Source of the DNA: JAAUTT01 sp963846585
Lineage (GTDB): Bacteria; Bacteroidota; Bacteroidia; Bacteroidales; JAAUTT01
Reading direction: 5' to 3'
Length of the DNA stretch: 64,000 nt
Assembly: GCA_963846585.1 (NCBI GenBank)
Contig: CAWJWO010000018.1
Location: 186,001-250,000, forward strand
Shown: in pieces, positions 35,563 through 43,701 of the stretch
Layout of the letters: each line of letters begins with the position of its first letter
How positions within the stretch are numbered: the stretch's first letter is position 1
The notes under the pieces: generated by a model
The model's database searches: none
The model's input: the letters and a program-made list of their open reading frames with translations, nothing else
Told to the model about the DNA's origin: nothing
Program-made: the position numbers and the translations under genes

Positions 35563-36552
35563 TCACATTTCCCTAAACCCAATAATCTCCCTTACCTCCT
35601 TTAAAGTTTTTGAAGCACTTTCCCTGGCTTTTTCGGCTCCGTGCTTTACCACCTTCCTGAGGTAATCGTTGTCGGAATGTATTTCCTTTATCCGCTCGCG
35701 TACAGGTGTCAAATACCTGATTATATCTTCCGCCAATTGTTTTTTCAAATCACCGTACCTTATCTGGCAGTTATAATATTTTTCGGTAAAATGGCTGACA
35801 ATATCATGTGTAGAAACAATTTCCAGCATGGTAAACAGGTTTCGGACTGCTTCGGCCATTACCTGGTTTGGTTGTGTTGGTCCCGAATCCGTAACCGCCG
35901 ACATCACTTTTTTACGGATCACCCCGGGATCGTCAATCAGATAAATCCCGTTTCCTTCCGATTTACCCATTTTGCCAGATCCGTCCAATCCCGGAACCTT
36001 TATAAGTTGTTCCCCAAAATTATATGCTTCGGGTTCAGGGAAATATTCAACCTTGTACAAATTATTAAATCTTCTTGCAAATTTGGCAGTGATTTCGAGA
36101 TGAGGTTTCTGATCTTTCCCAACCGGAACCTTAGTGGCTTTTTGTATAAGAATGTCAGCAGCCTGTAATACAGGATAAGTCAACAGGCCGGCATTTACAT
36201 TATCAGGTTGCAGCCGTACCTTCTCTTTAAAAGTTGTAGTTCGCTCAAGTTCACCTATATATGCATTCATATTTAACAAAAGATACAACTCTGATATTTC
36301 CGGCACATCACTTTGAACATAAAGAGTGGCCTTGTCAGGATCGAGCCCGCAGGCAAGATATTCAGCCAGTACGTTTTTAACATTCCCATGCAGGTCAACC
36401 GGGTTAGGATGAGTAGTAAGTGAGTGCCAATCAGCAATAAAAAAATAACAGGGATGCTGTTCCTGCATTTTCACAAAATTGCGGACCGCCCCGAAATAAT
36501 TACCCATATGAAGGTTTCCGGTAGGCCGGATACCACTTAATACTATTTCCAT
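35563..36552 (-). CDS. trpS: Tryptophanyl-tRNA synthetase
   Basis: Charges tRNA-Trp. It has 329 residues, normal for bacterial TrpS. The HIGH-type motif is in SGIRPTGNLHMGNYFGA at the N-terminus and the KMSKS-type motif is KMGKSEGN near residue 195. VGKDQKPHLEITAKFARRFN is another family block. Its upstream gap holds the nested palindrome at 36569-36790, and rbfA is divergent. Confidence 0.96.
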   Translation of the reverse strand: MEIVLSGIRPTGNLHMGNYFGAVRNFVKMQEQHPCYFFIADWHSLTTHPNPVDLHGNVKNVLAEYLACGLDPDKATLYVQSDVPEISELYLLLNMNAYIGELERTTTFKEKVRLQPDNVNAGLLTYPVLQAADILIQKATKVPVGKDQKPHLEITAKFARRFNNLYKVEYFPEPEAYNFGEQLIKVPGLDGSGKMGKSEGNGIYLIDDPGVIRKKVMSAVTDSGPTQPNQVMAEAVRNLFTMLEIVSTHDIVSHFTEKYYNCQIRYGDLKKQLAEDIIRYLTPVRERIKEIHSDNDYLRKVVKHGAEKARESASKTLKEVREIIGFREM

Positions 36553-36887
36553 ATTTTAATTGTTAATTGGAACCAAGAGCCAAGAGCCAAGAGCCAGGAT
36601 AAGGGACTAGGGCCCAGGGACTAGTGGTTAGTGATTTAAGATTATAGATTTGAGATTTAAGAATTCTGTAAATACAAATCTTAAATCTCGATTCTTAATT
36701 CTAAAATCTTCTGCCTTCTGCCTTCTGCCTTCTGTCTTCTGTCTTCTGTATTCTCAAGTCTTGGTTCCTGGTTCTTGGTTCCTGGTTCTCTTAAAATGCA
36801 AATCTATAAAAATATTATGCACTGAAAAATTCTATTTTTTGGATGGTGGCATAACTATTAATATCTTCGCACATTAAACATTTATAA
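36553..36887. repeat. Nested word-repeat palindrome between trpS and rbfA
   Basis: Outer left arm of ccaagag heptamers (36569-36598), ggactag words, inner arm of agattt words (about 36632-36665), core, inner reverse arm (aaatctta, 36675-36711), cttctgc heptamers, and outer right arm of ttggttcctgg words (36758-36790). The same nesting order appears at 57596-57800. The rbfA promoter follows. Confidence 0.8.
36838..36869 (+). promoter_or_regulatory. Promoter of rbfA operon
   Basis: TTTG at 36838-36841, a 20-bp spacer and TATCTTCG at 36862-36869 (one mismatch from TAnnTTTG). Start near 36875, a leader of about 13 nt. Confidence 0.5.
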
Positions 36888-37223
36888 ATGGAATCTACCA
36901 GGCAACAAAAAGTAGCCAGACAGATACAAAAGGATCTGAGTGAAATTTTGCATAATATTGACGGCACTTTATTTAAAGGACGAATGGTTACGGTAACGAT
37001 GGTACGTATGAGCCCCGATCTTAGCCTGGCAAAAATCTATCTCAGTATTTTCCCTTCTGCAGATAAAGAAGAATTCCTTGAAGGTATTAAAATACATGGT
37101 AAACAAATCCGAAACAAGCTTGGGCAAAAAGTTAGAAACCAATTACGATTAGTACCTGAATTGGTATTTAATATAGATGATAGCATGGATTATGCTGAAA
37201 GAATTGAACAATTATTAAAATAA
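36888..37223 (+). CDS. rbfA: Ribosome-binding factor A
   Basis: Needed for 16S rRNA 5'-end maturation and 30S assembly. It has 111 residues with the KH-like fold: RQQKVARQIQKDLSEILHN at the start, then VTVTMVRMSPDLSLAKIYLS and VRNQLRLVPELVFNIDDS. Followed after 11 bp by a methyltransferase and then a LolC/E-like permease, probably one operon. Confidence 0.94.
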   Translation: MESTRQQKVARQIQKDLSEILHNIDGTLFKGRMVTVTMVRMSPDLSLAKIYLSIFPSADKEEFLEGIKIHGKQIRNKLGQKVRNQLRLVPELVFNIDDSMDYAERIEQLLK

Positions 37224-37234
37224 TAACTTTGTAA

Positions 37235-38044
37235 ATGCAATACGATCCAATTAAACAATACCTGGGAAACATTTTTAATAAGTCAGTTTTTTTTCGTTTG
37301 CTGTTTTATAAAATCCTCGATGTTATATTGCTTAGAACCTGGCATATTAAAAAAGAAATACATTCAATTAAAAAACGCCTTCCTCAAAATGCCCAACTTC
37401 TTGATGGAGGATCGGGTTTTGGACAATATGCATATTATCTGTCTACATTGTCCAAAAACTGGAAAATTACAGCAGTTGATATAAAGACAGAACAAGTGGA
37501 AGATTGTAATAATTTTTTTGCGAAACTGGGTTTATCAAAACGGGTAACCTTTCAGGAAGCTGATCTCACCAAATTTGTTGATCCGTTAAAATACGATATG
37601 ATTTTATCAGTTGATGTGATGGAACATATACTTGAGGATATAACAGTATTTAAAAATTTCAATAATTCCCTTAAACCAGGTGGCGTATTGCTTATTTCAA
37701 CCCCATCAGACCAGGGAGGTTCCGATGTGCATGTTGATAATCAAAGCTCATTCATTGAAGAACATGTTCGCGATGGTTACAATATAATTGAAATAGAAGA
37801 AAAGTTGTATGCCACAGGCTTTACTAAAGTAGAGGCAGGATATACATATGGCAATCCGGGGAAAATTTCATGGAAGCTATCGATGAAATATCCAATTCTA
37901 ATGGTAAATACCAATAAAATATTCCTGTTATTACTGCCTTTTTATTTTATCGTTGTATTGCCTTTTGCTTTAATATTGAATTATCTGGATACACATTCCG
38001 TACATAAATCCGGTACCGGTCTTATAGTAAAGGCCTGGAAATAA
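37235..38044 (+). CDS. Class I SAM-dependent methyltransferase
   Basis: 269 residues. The SAM-binding motif I is LLDGGSGFGQYAYYLS near residue 54, followed by an acidic residue in AVDIKTEQ, DMILSVDVMEHI as motif II/III, and LKPGGVLLISTP. The C-terminal 40 residues contain a hydrophobic helix (FLLLLPFYFIVVLPFALIL), so it may be membrane-attached. The substrate cannot be told; a lipid or cell-wall acceptor is plausible. It lies between rbfA and a LolC/E-like permease with gaps of 11 and 9 bp. Confidence 0.78.
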   Translation: MQYDPIKQYLGNIFNKSVFFRLLFYKILDVILLRTWHIKKEIHSIKKRLPQNAQLLDGGSGFGQYAYYLSTLSKNWKITAVDIKTEQVEDCNNFFAKLGLSKRVTFQEADLTKFVDPLKYDMILSVDVMEHILEDITVFKNFNNSLKPGGVLLISTPSDQGGSDVHVDNQSSFIEEHVRDGYNIIEIEEKLYATGFTKVEAGYTYGNPGKISWKLSMKYPILMVNTNKIFLLLLPFYFIVVLPFALILNYLDTHSVHKSGTGLIVKAWK

Positions 38045-38053
38045 AACATAAAG

Positions 38054-39271
38054 TTGAATTTTCCATTATACATAGCCAAAAGATACCTGTTCGCTAAAAA
38101 ATCGCATAATGCTATTAATGTCATTTCTGCTATTTCATTAGCCGGAGTAACAATTGGCACTATGGCACTGATAATTGTCCTGTCAGTTTTTAATGGCTTC
38201 GATAAGTTAATACAATCTTTATTTAATTCGTTCGATCCCGATCTTAAAATAACATTGGTTGAAGGAAAGACATTCATTCCGGATGAAGTTGTTTTAAAAA
38301 AACTATCACAAATAAATGGCATTGCATTCTATTCAAAAGTAATAGAAGAAAATGCCTTAATAAAATATGGCCAAAAGATATATATTGCCACAATAAAGGG
38401 CGTAGATGAAAACTACAAATTAACCAGTGGAGTTGATTCCATGATTGTCGACGGCAAATTTGACCTGTATAAAAAAAATGAACCATATGCTATTATTGGA
38501 CAAGGTATTGCATATTATTTACAGGTTGGTTTGAAATTTATTAATCCTCTGATAGTGTATATTCCCCGTAAAAATGCATCTATTTCATTGAACCCTGAAA
38601 ATATGTATAACCACAATTATATATATCCGTCGGGAATATTTGCAATTGAGGCCGACCAGGATACAAGGTATGTGATAGTCCCTATCAGTTTTGCGCATAA
38701 TCTGCTGGACGATACCCTATCTGTAAGCTCTATCGAAATTAAGCTAAAAAGGGATATAAATCCCGTGAAAGTAAAATCTGACGTACAAAACCTTATAGGT
38801 AATAAATATTTAGTACAGAACCGGTACGAACAAAAACAAATATTTTACCGCATCATGAATTATGAAAAATGGGCCATATTCATGATCCTGACCTTTATAC
38901 TTATAATTGCCTCATTCAATATTATTGGATCACTTTCCATGATTATCATTGATAAAAAGAAAGATATAGCTACCCTAAGAAATATGGGTGCCAACCGTAA
39001 ATTAATACAACAGATTTTTCTATCCGAGGGCATTATGATTTCAGCTTTTGGAGCTATTTTGGGATTAATAACCGGATTAATTATTTGCTGGCTTCAAATA
39101 AAATATGGTTTTGTAAAACTACAGGGAGGTGGTTCCTTTATAATTAATGCTTATCCTGTATCAATTAAATGGGCTGACATTCTGCTAATTTTTATTACTG
39201 TATTGGTAATAGGATATTTGGCGGCATGGTATCCTGTCAGGTTTATTATTAAAAGATATTTTGTAAATTAA
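38054..39271 (+). CDS. ABC transporter permease, LolC/LolE type
   Basis: 405 residues with a membrane helix near 22-45 (AISLAGVTIGTMALIIVLSVFNGF), a periplasmic MacB-like domain, and three helices of an FtsX domain (about 272-400). In Gram-negative bacteria this family releases lipoproteins from the inner membrane for transport to the outer membrane; Bacteroidota usually have a single such permease. The start is TTG at 38054, giving MNFPLYIAKRYLFAKKS, the expected N-terminus. Confidence 0.85.
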   Translation: MNFPLYIAKRYLFAKKSHNAINVISAISLAGVTIGTMALIIVLSVFNGFDKLIQSLFNSFDPDLKITLVEGKTFIPDEVVLKKLSQINGIAFYSKVIEENALIKYGQKIYIATIKGVDENYKLTSGVDSMIVDGKFDLYKKNEPYAIIGQGIAYYLQVGLKFINPLIVYIPRKNASISLNPENMYNHNYIYPSGIFAIEADQDTRYVIVPISFAHNLLDDTLSVSSIEIKLKRDINPVKVKSDVQNLIGNKYLVQNRYEQKQIFYRIMNYEKWAIFMILTFILIIASFNIIGSLSMIIIDKKKDIATLRNMGANRKLIQQIFLSEGIMISAFGAILGLITGLIICWLQIKYGFVKLQGGGSFIINAYPVSIKWADILLIFITVLVIGYLAAWYPVRFIIKRYFVN

Positions 39272-39289
39272 TTTTTGTTATTAAACTTG

Positions 39290-39413
39290 AAAATACAATA
39301 TTTAGGCTTTTAAGGTGAGTTTGAAAATGTGTTTATTGAATTTATAAAGTTTATTATAAACTTATAAACTATTTTATTTTTACTGATAACTGTTTACTGA
39401 TAACTGTTTACTG
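39290..39413. repeat. Word-repeat spacer (tataaac and ctgtttactgataa)
   Basis: tataaa words forming a short palindrome (about 39332-39370), then tandem actgataactgttt copies running up to the start codon of the acetyltransferase. Confidence 0.6.
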
Positions 39414-39974
39414 ATGCTAAAAACAGACCTGGCAACATATGATAATAAAACATACAAACCTGGCGCAGGCAGAATAAAACTCCTGGTCTGGTATGTAATT
39501 AGCAATTCAATTATTAATTCATATATTTTACCAATATCATTAATTAAGGTCATTATTCTCAGGCTATTCGGTGCCAAAATCGGGAAAAACACAAACATTA
39601 AACCTAAGGTAAATATTAAATATCCATGGCACCTTACCATAGGAGATAACGTGTGGATAGGTGAAAACGTCTGGATTGATAATCTTGATGACATTATTAT
39701 CGGAGACAATTCATGTCTTTCGCAAGGTTCCATGCTCCTGTGCGGCAACCATAATTATAAAAAGGAGTCTTTTAACCTGATAACAGCTAAGATAATACTT
39801 GAGGATGGAGTATGGATTGGTGCTAAATCAATTGTTTGTGCCGGTGTTACCTGCAAAAGTCATGCAGTGCTAACTGTCGGTTCAGTTGCCACCAAAAATC
39901 TGGATCAGTTCAGTGTTTATAGTGGAAATCCGGCGGTGTTTGTCCGTAAAAGAGTAGTAAGTCGTAAGTCATAA
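39414..39974 (+). CDS. WcaF-like left-handed beta-helix acetyltransferase
   Basis: 186 residues of the hexapeptide-repeat acyltransferase family, close to WcaF-type colanic/exopolysaccharide acetyltransferases. YKPGAGRIKLLVWYVISN is the conserved N-terminal block. The repeats run from IGKNTNIKPKVNI to AVLTVGSVATKNLD, with the His of LLCGNHNYKKES as likely catalytic base. The last codons (VVSRKS) are read from a gtaagtc word repeat that continues after the stop, so the tail may have been remodelled. A GT2 glycosyltransferase follows. Confidence 0.86.
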   Translation: MLKTDLATYDNKTYKPGAGRIKLLVWYVISNSIINSYILPISLIKVIILRLFGAKIGKNTNIKPKVNIKYPWHLTIGDNVWIGENVWIDNLDDIIIGDNSCLSQGSMLLCGNHNYKKESFNLITAKIILEDGVWIGAKSIVCAGVTCKSHAVLTVGSVATKNLDQFSVYSGNPAVFVRKRVVSRKS

Positions 39975-40094
39975 GTAAAAAGTTGCAGGTTGCAGGTTAC
40001 TGTTTCCAGTACTTATTAACAATATTTTGTATTATATTTTATATTTTTATAGATTAGTATCTTACGACTTACGACTTACGACTTACGACTTTTT
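39958..40094. repeat. gtaagtc / cttacga heptamer arms around an AT core
   Basis: Left arm gtaagtcgtaagtcataag (about 39958-39976) overlaps the acetyltransferase stop. Right arm is four tandem cttacga copies (about 40062-40090) ending at the glycosyltransferase start. The arms are reverse complements and could pair. Confidence 0.8.
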
Positions 40095-40844
40095 ATGACA
40101 ATATCAATAATAACGGCAGTATTTAACAATGTAAATGAAATAGGCACAGCCATTAACTCTGTATTGTCACAAACCTGTAAAGATATTGAATACATTATAA
40201 TAGATGGCGGTTCAGATGATGGCACAATTGATGTAATAAAATCTTATGGAAATAAAATTTCACATTTTATCAGCGAACCAGATAATGGAATATATTATGC
40301 CATAAATAAAGGCCTTTCAATTGCAAACGGAGAGGTTATAGGATTACTTCACTCGGATGATATGTTCAGTAATCCAATAATTATTGAAAAAATTGCAGAT
40401 ATTTTTAAAAGTGGCAACTACGATGCAGTTTATGGCGATTTGGAATATGTATCAAAAGCCAATATCTTAAAAGTGATCCGTTTTTGGAAAAGTTCTCCAC
40501 TGGATGTCACAAAATTTAAAAAAGGTTGGATGCCTGCTCATCCCTCTCTTTTTATAAAAAAGAAAGTCTACGATGAATTTGGAAGTTTTGATACTAAATT
40601 CAAAATTTCATCCGACTATGACTTTATATTACGAACTATGGCCTCCGGAAAGCTGAAATGTTATTACCTTCCAATGGTAGTAACCAGAATGAGATCAGGA
40701 GGTGCTTCAAACAAAAGCTTTAAAAATATCTGGATAAAAAGTTATGAAGACTGGCAGGCTATACGTAAGAATAATATTGGAGGGCTAATGGTTCTATTGC
40801 GAAAAAACATTTCCAAGCTCAGGCAATTTTTCTTTAAAAAATAA
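40095..40844 (+). CDS. Glycosyltransferase family 2
   Basis: Cytoplasmic GT-A enzyme of 249 residues. SIITAVFNNVNEIGTAINSV opens the nucleotide-binding fold. IIIDGGSDDGT and the metal-binding LLHSDDMF follow near residues 37-95, and MPAHPSLFIKKKVY is the acceptor-side block. It resembles WcaA/EpsJ-type enzymes that add single sugars to polysaccharide. Its stop codon is the base before the inverted repeat of the GIY-YIG element. Confidence 0.88.
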   Translation: MTISIITAVFNNVNEIGTAINSVLSQTCKDIEYIIIDGGSDDGTIDVIKSYGNKISHFISEPDNGIYYAINKGLSIANGEVIGLLHSDDMFSNPIIIEKIADIFKSGNYDAVYGDLEYVSKANILKVIRFWKSSPLDVTKFKKGWMPAHPSLFIKKKVYDEFGSFDTKFKISSDYDFILRTMASGKLKCYYLPMVVTRMRSGGASNKSFKNIWIKSYEDWQAIRKNNIGGLMVLLRKNISKLRQFFFKK

Positions 40845-40953
40845 TTTACCCCAACCCCTTAAAAAGGCATAGCCGTCAGGTTAATGTCTATATAGAGCAG
40901 AATGATAGATATTTAGTGTAAATGTAATAAAATATTAGTGTAATTAAGAGCGT

Positions 40954-41442
40954 ATGTCAACGACTGGATTTGTATATATTATGACCAATAAGAACAAAAC
41001 AACTTTATATATTGGGGTTACAAACAATTTATGCAGAAGAATACATGAGCATAAAAATCATTTGATAAATGACACTTTTACAGATAAGTACAATATTGAA
41101 TACTGTATTTATCACGAAGAATTTCAATATTTTGATTTGGCAATACAAAGAGAAAAAGAATTAAAAAAGTGGAACCGTCAAAAGTTTATTTCGAGCGACG
41201 CGAGAAAACTCAATATTAACAAAAAGAACCCCGAATGGAAAGTGCTGGCAACAGAGCGTGGCTTTGTTCGGAATAATAAATCATTTTCTCAACATGTTTC
41301 GGACATAGTCAATGAATTACAACCAATTAAAGAGATTCCTCCCTGCGGTCGGAATGACGACCAGCAGAATTGTGGCGTTGCGGGAGGTGAAGAGAGTGCG
41401 GCAAAGCCGCACTCTCTTCACCTCCCGCTCTCTGACCAATAA
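40954..41442 (+). CDS. GIY-YIG endonuclease-family protein (YhbQ-like core)
   Basis: 162 residues. The first 95 form the GIY-YIG domain: GFVYIMTNKNKTTLYIGVTN carries the two Tyr-containing motifs, NLCRRIHEHK the catalytic Arg region, and QREKELKKWNRQKF the helix with the metal-binding Glu. After ATERG the frame runs through repeat DNA: IPPCGRNDDQQ is from a REP-like half-site and AGGEESAAKPHSLHLPLSD from a perfect 23-bp hairpin, so the tail is probably a read-through of noncoding repeat. The gene lies inside 40-bp inverted repeats. Confidence 0.82.
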   Translation: MSTTGFVYIMTNKNKTTLYIGVTNNLCRRIHEHKNHLINDTFTDKYNIEYCIYHEEFQYFDLAIQREKELKKWNRQKFISSDARKLNINKKNPEWKVLATERGFVRNNKSFSQHVSDIVNELQPIKEIPPCGRNDDQQNCGVAGGEESAAKPHSLHLPLSDQ

Positions 41443-41474
41443 CGACAGTCATTTCGAGCGAAGCGAGAAATCTC
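41332..41474. repeat. REP-like nested dyad with a perfect 23-bp hairpin
   Basis: The outer half-sites gagattcctccctgcggtc... (41332-41360) and ...atttcgagcgaagcgagaa... (41448-41474) are imperfect inverted copies of a repeat widely seen between bacterial genes. The inner hairpin pairs 41380-41402 with 41406-41428 without mismatch around an AAA loop. Confidence 0.9.
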
Positions 41475-41642
41475 AAATAAAGTATTATAATTGTATATAA
41501 GCATTTTACAAGCGTTAACCTGACGGCTATGCTTTTTAAGGGGTTGGGGTTAAAGATGGCTAATGTAAATGATATTCTGCTAAATAAGAGATAATAGTTA
41601 TAAATATTTTAACTCCTAATTCGTATAAATAGCAACTATATT

Positions 41643-42602
41643 CTAACGTGACAGTTCTTTCCACACCAGAGCACTAGCTCCCATAACGGCAATATTCTTA
41701 TCCTGCAATCCCGAAGGAAGAATTTTTATTTTGTTTCTGTATATAGGCAAAAGGTTTTCTTCAAAGCTTTCAAGGGTTGGTTTGAATAATAATTCTCCCG
41801 ATTTAGCTAATCCACCAAATAGAAATATTGCTTCAGGACTGCTAAAAGCAACCGCATCTGCAAGTTTTGACCCCAGAATTCTTCCTGTATATTCAAAAGC
41901 TTTTAATGCTATGGGATCATTCCTGAGTGCAGCTTCGTATATTTTCTCTGAAGTGAGTTCCAAATAATTATATTGACGTAATTCGCTGTCATCAATCATA
42001 TCGCACAATAACTCGAACACGGTTCTTTTTATACCGGAAGCACTGCAATATGTCTCCAAACAACCTTGTTTTCCACAAGCACACTTTCGTCCATAAGGTT
42101 CAACCTGTGTATGGCCAAGTTCGCCGGCAAAACCATCAAAACCATAAATCATTTCACCATTTGATACTATTCCGCTTCCAAGACCAGTACCCAGCGTAAT
42201 AATAATATAATCACGCATTCCCCTCGCCCCGCCGTAAAGCCCTTCGCCAATACCTGCAGCATTAGCATCATTGGTCAATACCATCGGGACATTATAATAT
42301 TTTTTAAATAGTTCGCAAAAATGAATAACCCCTTTCCATTTCAGGTTAGGTGCATATTCAATTGTACCTTTATAATAATTACCGTTTGGCGCTCCAAAAC
42401 CTACTCCTTTAATTTCTACAGTCCCCATTAAGGGAGCTATAGAATTTTCAATGGATTCATACAGGGCCTTTTGATAATCAACCACATTATCATATGTATC
42501 GGTAGAAACTGAACCTTCAACAATTAAATTTCCTTCGCGATCTACCAATCCAAATTTTGTAAATGTCCCTCCAATGTCTACGCCAATAACTACCTGTTTC
42601 AT
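41643..42602 (-). CDS. ROK-family glucokinase-like sugar kinase
   Basis: 319 residues. The ATP phosphate-binding motif is GVDIGGTFTKFGLVD at the start. Also present are NDANAAGIGEG with the catalytic Asp, GTGLGSGIV, and the zinc-binding CACGKQGCLETYCS that defines ROK enzymes. Probably phosphorylates glucose or an N-acetyl sugar in the cytoplasm. It stands alone, with a -7 element just upstream. An amino-sugar kinase role with the distant hexosaminidase unit is possible but unproven. Confidence 0.9.
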   Translation of the reverse strand: MKQVVIGVDIGGTFTKFGLVDREGNLIVEGSVSTDTYDNVVDYQKALYESIENSIAPLMGTVEIKGVGFGAPNGNYYKGTIEYAPNLKWKGVIHFCELFKKYYNVPMVLTNDANAAGIGEGLYGGARGMRDYIIITLGTGLGSGIVSNGEMIYGFDGFAGELGHTQVEPYGRKCACGKQGCLETYCSASGIKRTVFELLCDMIDDSELRQYNYLELTSEKIYEAALRNDPIALKAFEYTGRILGSKLADAVAFSSPEAIFLFGGLAKSGELLFKPTLESFEENLLPIYRNKIKILPSGLQDKNIAVMGASALVWKELSR

Positions 42603-42634
42603 AAAAATATGTTTAATTATAATGTTGAACCGGA

Positions 42635-42642
42635 CAAAGATA
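42635..42642 (-). promoter_or_regulatory. -7 element TATCTTTG of the ROK kinase gene
   Basis: Full TAnnTTTG match on the minus strand (CAAAGATA on plus), about 33 bp before the start codon. No clear -33 TTG. Confidence 0.45.
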
Positions 42643-42747
42643 AAAAAATACTTTAATTGTATAACTGATTACTGATTACTAATTACAAATTACTAAATTT
42701 AATAATTTTATTATTAAATTAGCTATCTGATAAATACTTAATATGCC

Positions 42748-43611
42748 ATGATTAAAAATTTCATTGTACCTGTTGACTTTTCGGACGATTCCCTCAAAGG
42801 ACTGGAATTGTCAATAATGTTTTCTAATAAAATTTACAGCAACATTCAAATGGTTTATGTTCAAAAGAAAACAGCCCTGCATTTTCCAAGTGAGATTCGG
42901 GAAGAATATAAATTTGCCAAGGAAAAGTTTGAAAAAATATTATCCGGTTATTCTCCCAAACTTGGTAACAATTCAAAATTAAGATACATTATAAAAAAAG
43001 GCCCTAAAGTTTATGAAGAAGTTGTTAATCAGGCAGAATCTTATAAAGATAGTATAATAACAACTTCAACACACGGAGCATCAGGATTTGAAGAATTTTT
43101 TATCGGGAGCAATGCATTTAAAATAATATCTGCAACTACAGGCCCGGTAATAACAGTGCGTAAAGGAGTAGTTCCGGCAGATATAAGGCGTATTGTTTTG
43201 CCTATTGACAACATGCCGGAAACAAGGCAAAAGGTACCGATGACCGCTGAAATTGCCCAGATATTCGGGGCAGAGGTTCATGTTGTAAATGTTTTAACTT
43301 CGAGGAACCTAAAAATAGATAAACGGTTAAATGCTTATTCAAAACAAGTGTCAAACTTTTTGAAAGGCAAAAATATAACTATTGTTAACCAAACTATAAC
43401 GGGCAATAACGTAGCTGATATGACAGTCGGGTATGCTGATGCAATTAACGCTGATATGATTTCTATAATTACTGAACAGCAAAACAGTCTTACTAACCTG
43501 ATCCTGGGCAATTATGCCCAACAAATTCTGAATAAGGCTACCATTCCAGTTTTGAATATTACACCCCGTGAAATTCAAATAAAAGGAACTTTCAGTACGT
43601 TTGGAGGGTGA
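42748..43611 (+). CDS. Universal stress protein, tandem UspA domains
   Basis: 287 residues made of two Usp halves (about 1-140 and 148-280). The first begins KNFIVPVDFSDDSLKG and ends SIITTSTHGASGFEEFFIGSNAFKI, including the G-2x-G-type ribose/phosphate loop. The second has RRIVLPIDNMPETRQ and MISIITEQQNSLTNLILGNYAQQI, where the loop is less canonical. Cytoplasmic, possibly nucleotide-binding. A second tandem Usp gene is at 60088-60936. Confidence 0.87.
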   Translation: MIKNFIVPVDFSDDSLKGLELSIMFSNKIYSNIQMVYVQKKTALHFPSEIREEYKFAKEKFEKILSGYSPKLGNNSKLRYIIKKGPKVYEEVVNQAESYKDSIITTSTHGASGFEEFFIGSNAFKIISATTGPVITVRKGVVPADIRRIVLPIDNMPETRQKVPMTAEIAQIFGAEVHVVNVLTSRNLKIDKRLNAYSKQVSNFLKGKNITIVNQTITGNNVADMTVGYADAINADMISIITEQQNSLTNLILGNYAQQILNKATIPVLNITPREIQIKGTFSTFGG

Positions 43612-43701
43612 AAATAATGTGCAAATGCGCAGATGATTACGAATTACTGATGACTAATGACGGATGAAAGAAGTCAGAAGACAGAAAAAGGTTTAGGCTT
43701 T
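43612..43701. repeat. Short word-repeat spacer between convergent genes
   Basis: tgtgcaaatgcgcagatgatt, then attactgatgactaatgac and agtcagaagacag words. Similar to 28966-29060 and 53219-53280. Confidence 0.5.

Larger units (their letters stand above)
40845..41554. mobile_element. 710-bp GIY-YIG element with 40-bp terminal inverted repeats
   Basis: The left arm at 40845-40884 and the right arm at 41515-41554 are reverse complements except for two single-base indels. The arms contain CCCCAACCCCTTAAAAAG and CATAGCCGTCAGGTTAA. Inside are one GIY-YIG endonuclease gene and a REP-like nested hairpin. There is no transposase. The left edge abuts the stop codon of the glycosyltransferase. Confidence 0.8.

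Noticed and set aside
41312..41500. Small plus-strand protein containing SHFERSEKSQ
   Set aside because: This peptide is a translation of the REP-like half-site, seen in many genomes as a false gene.
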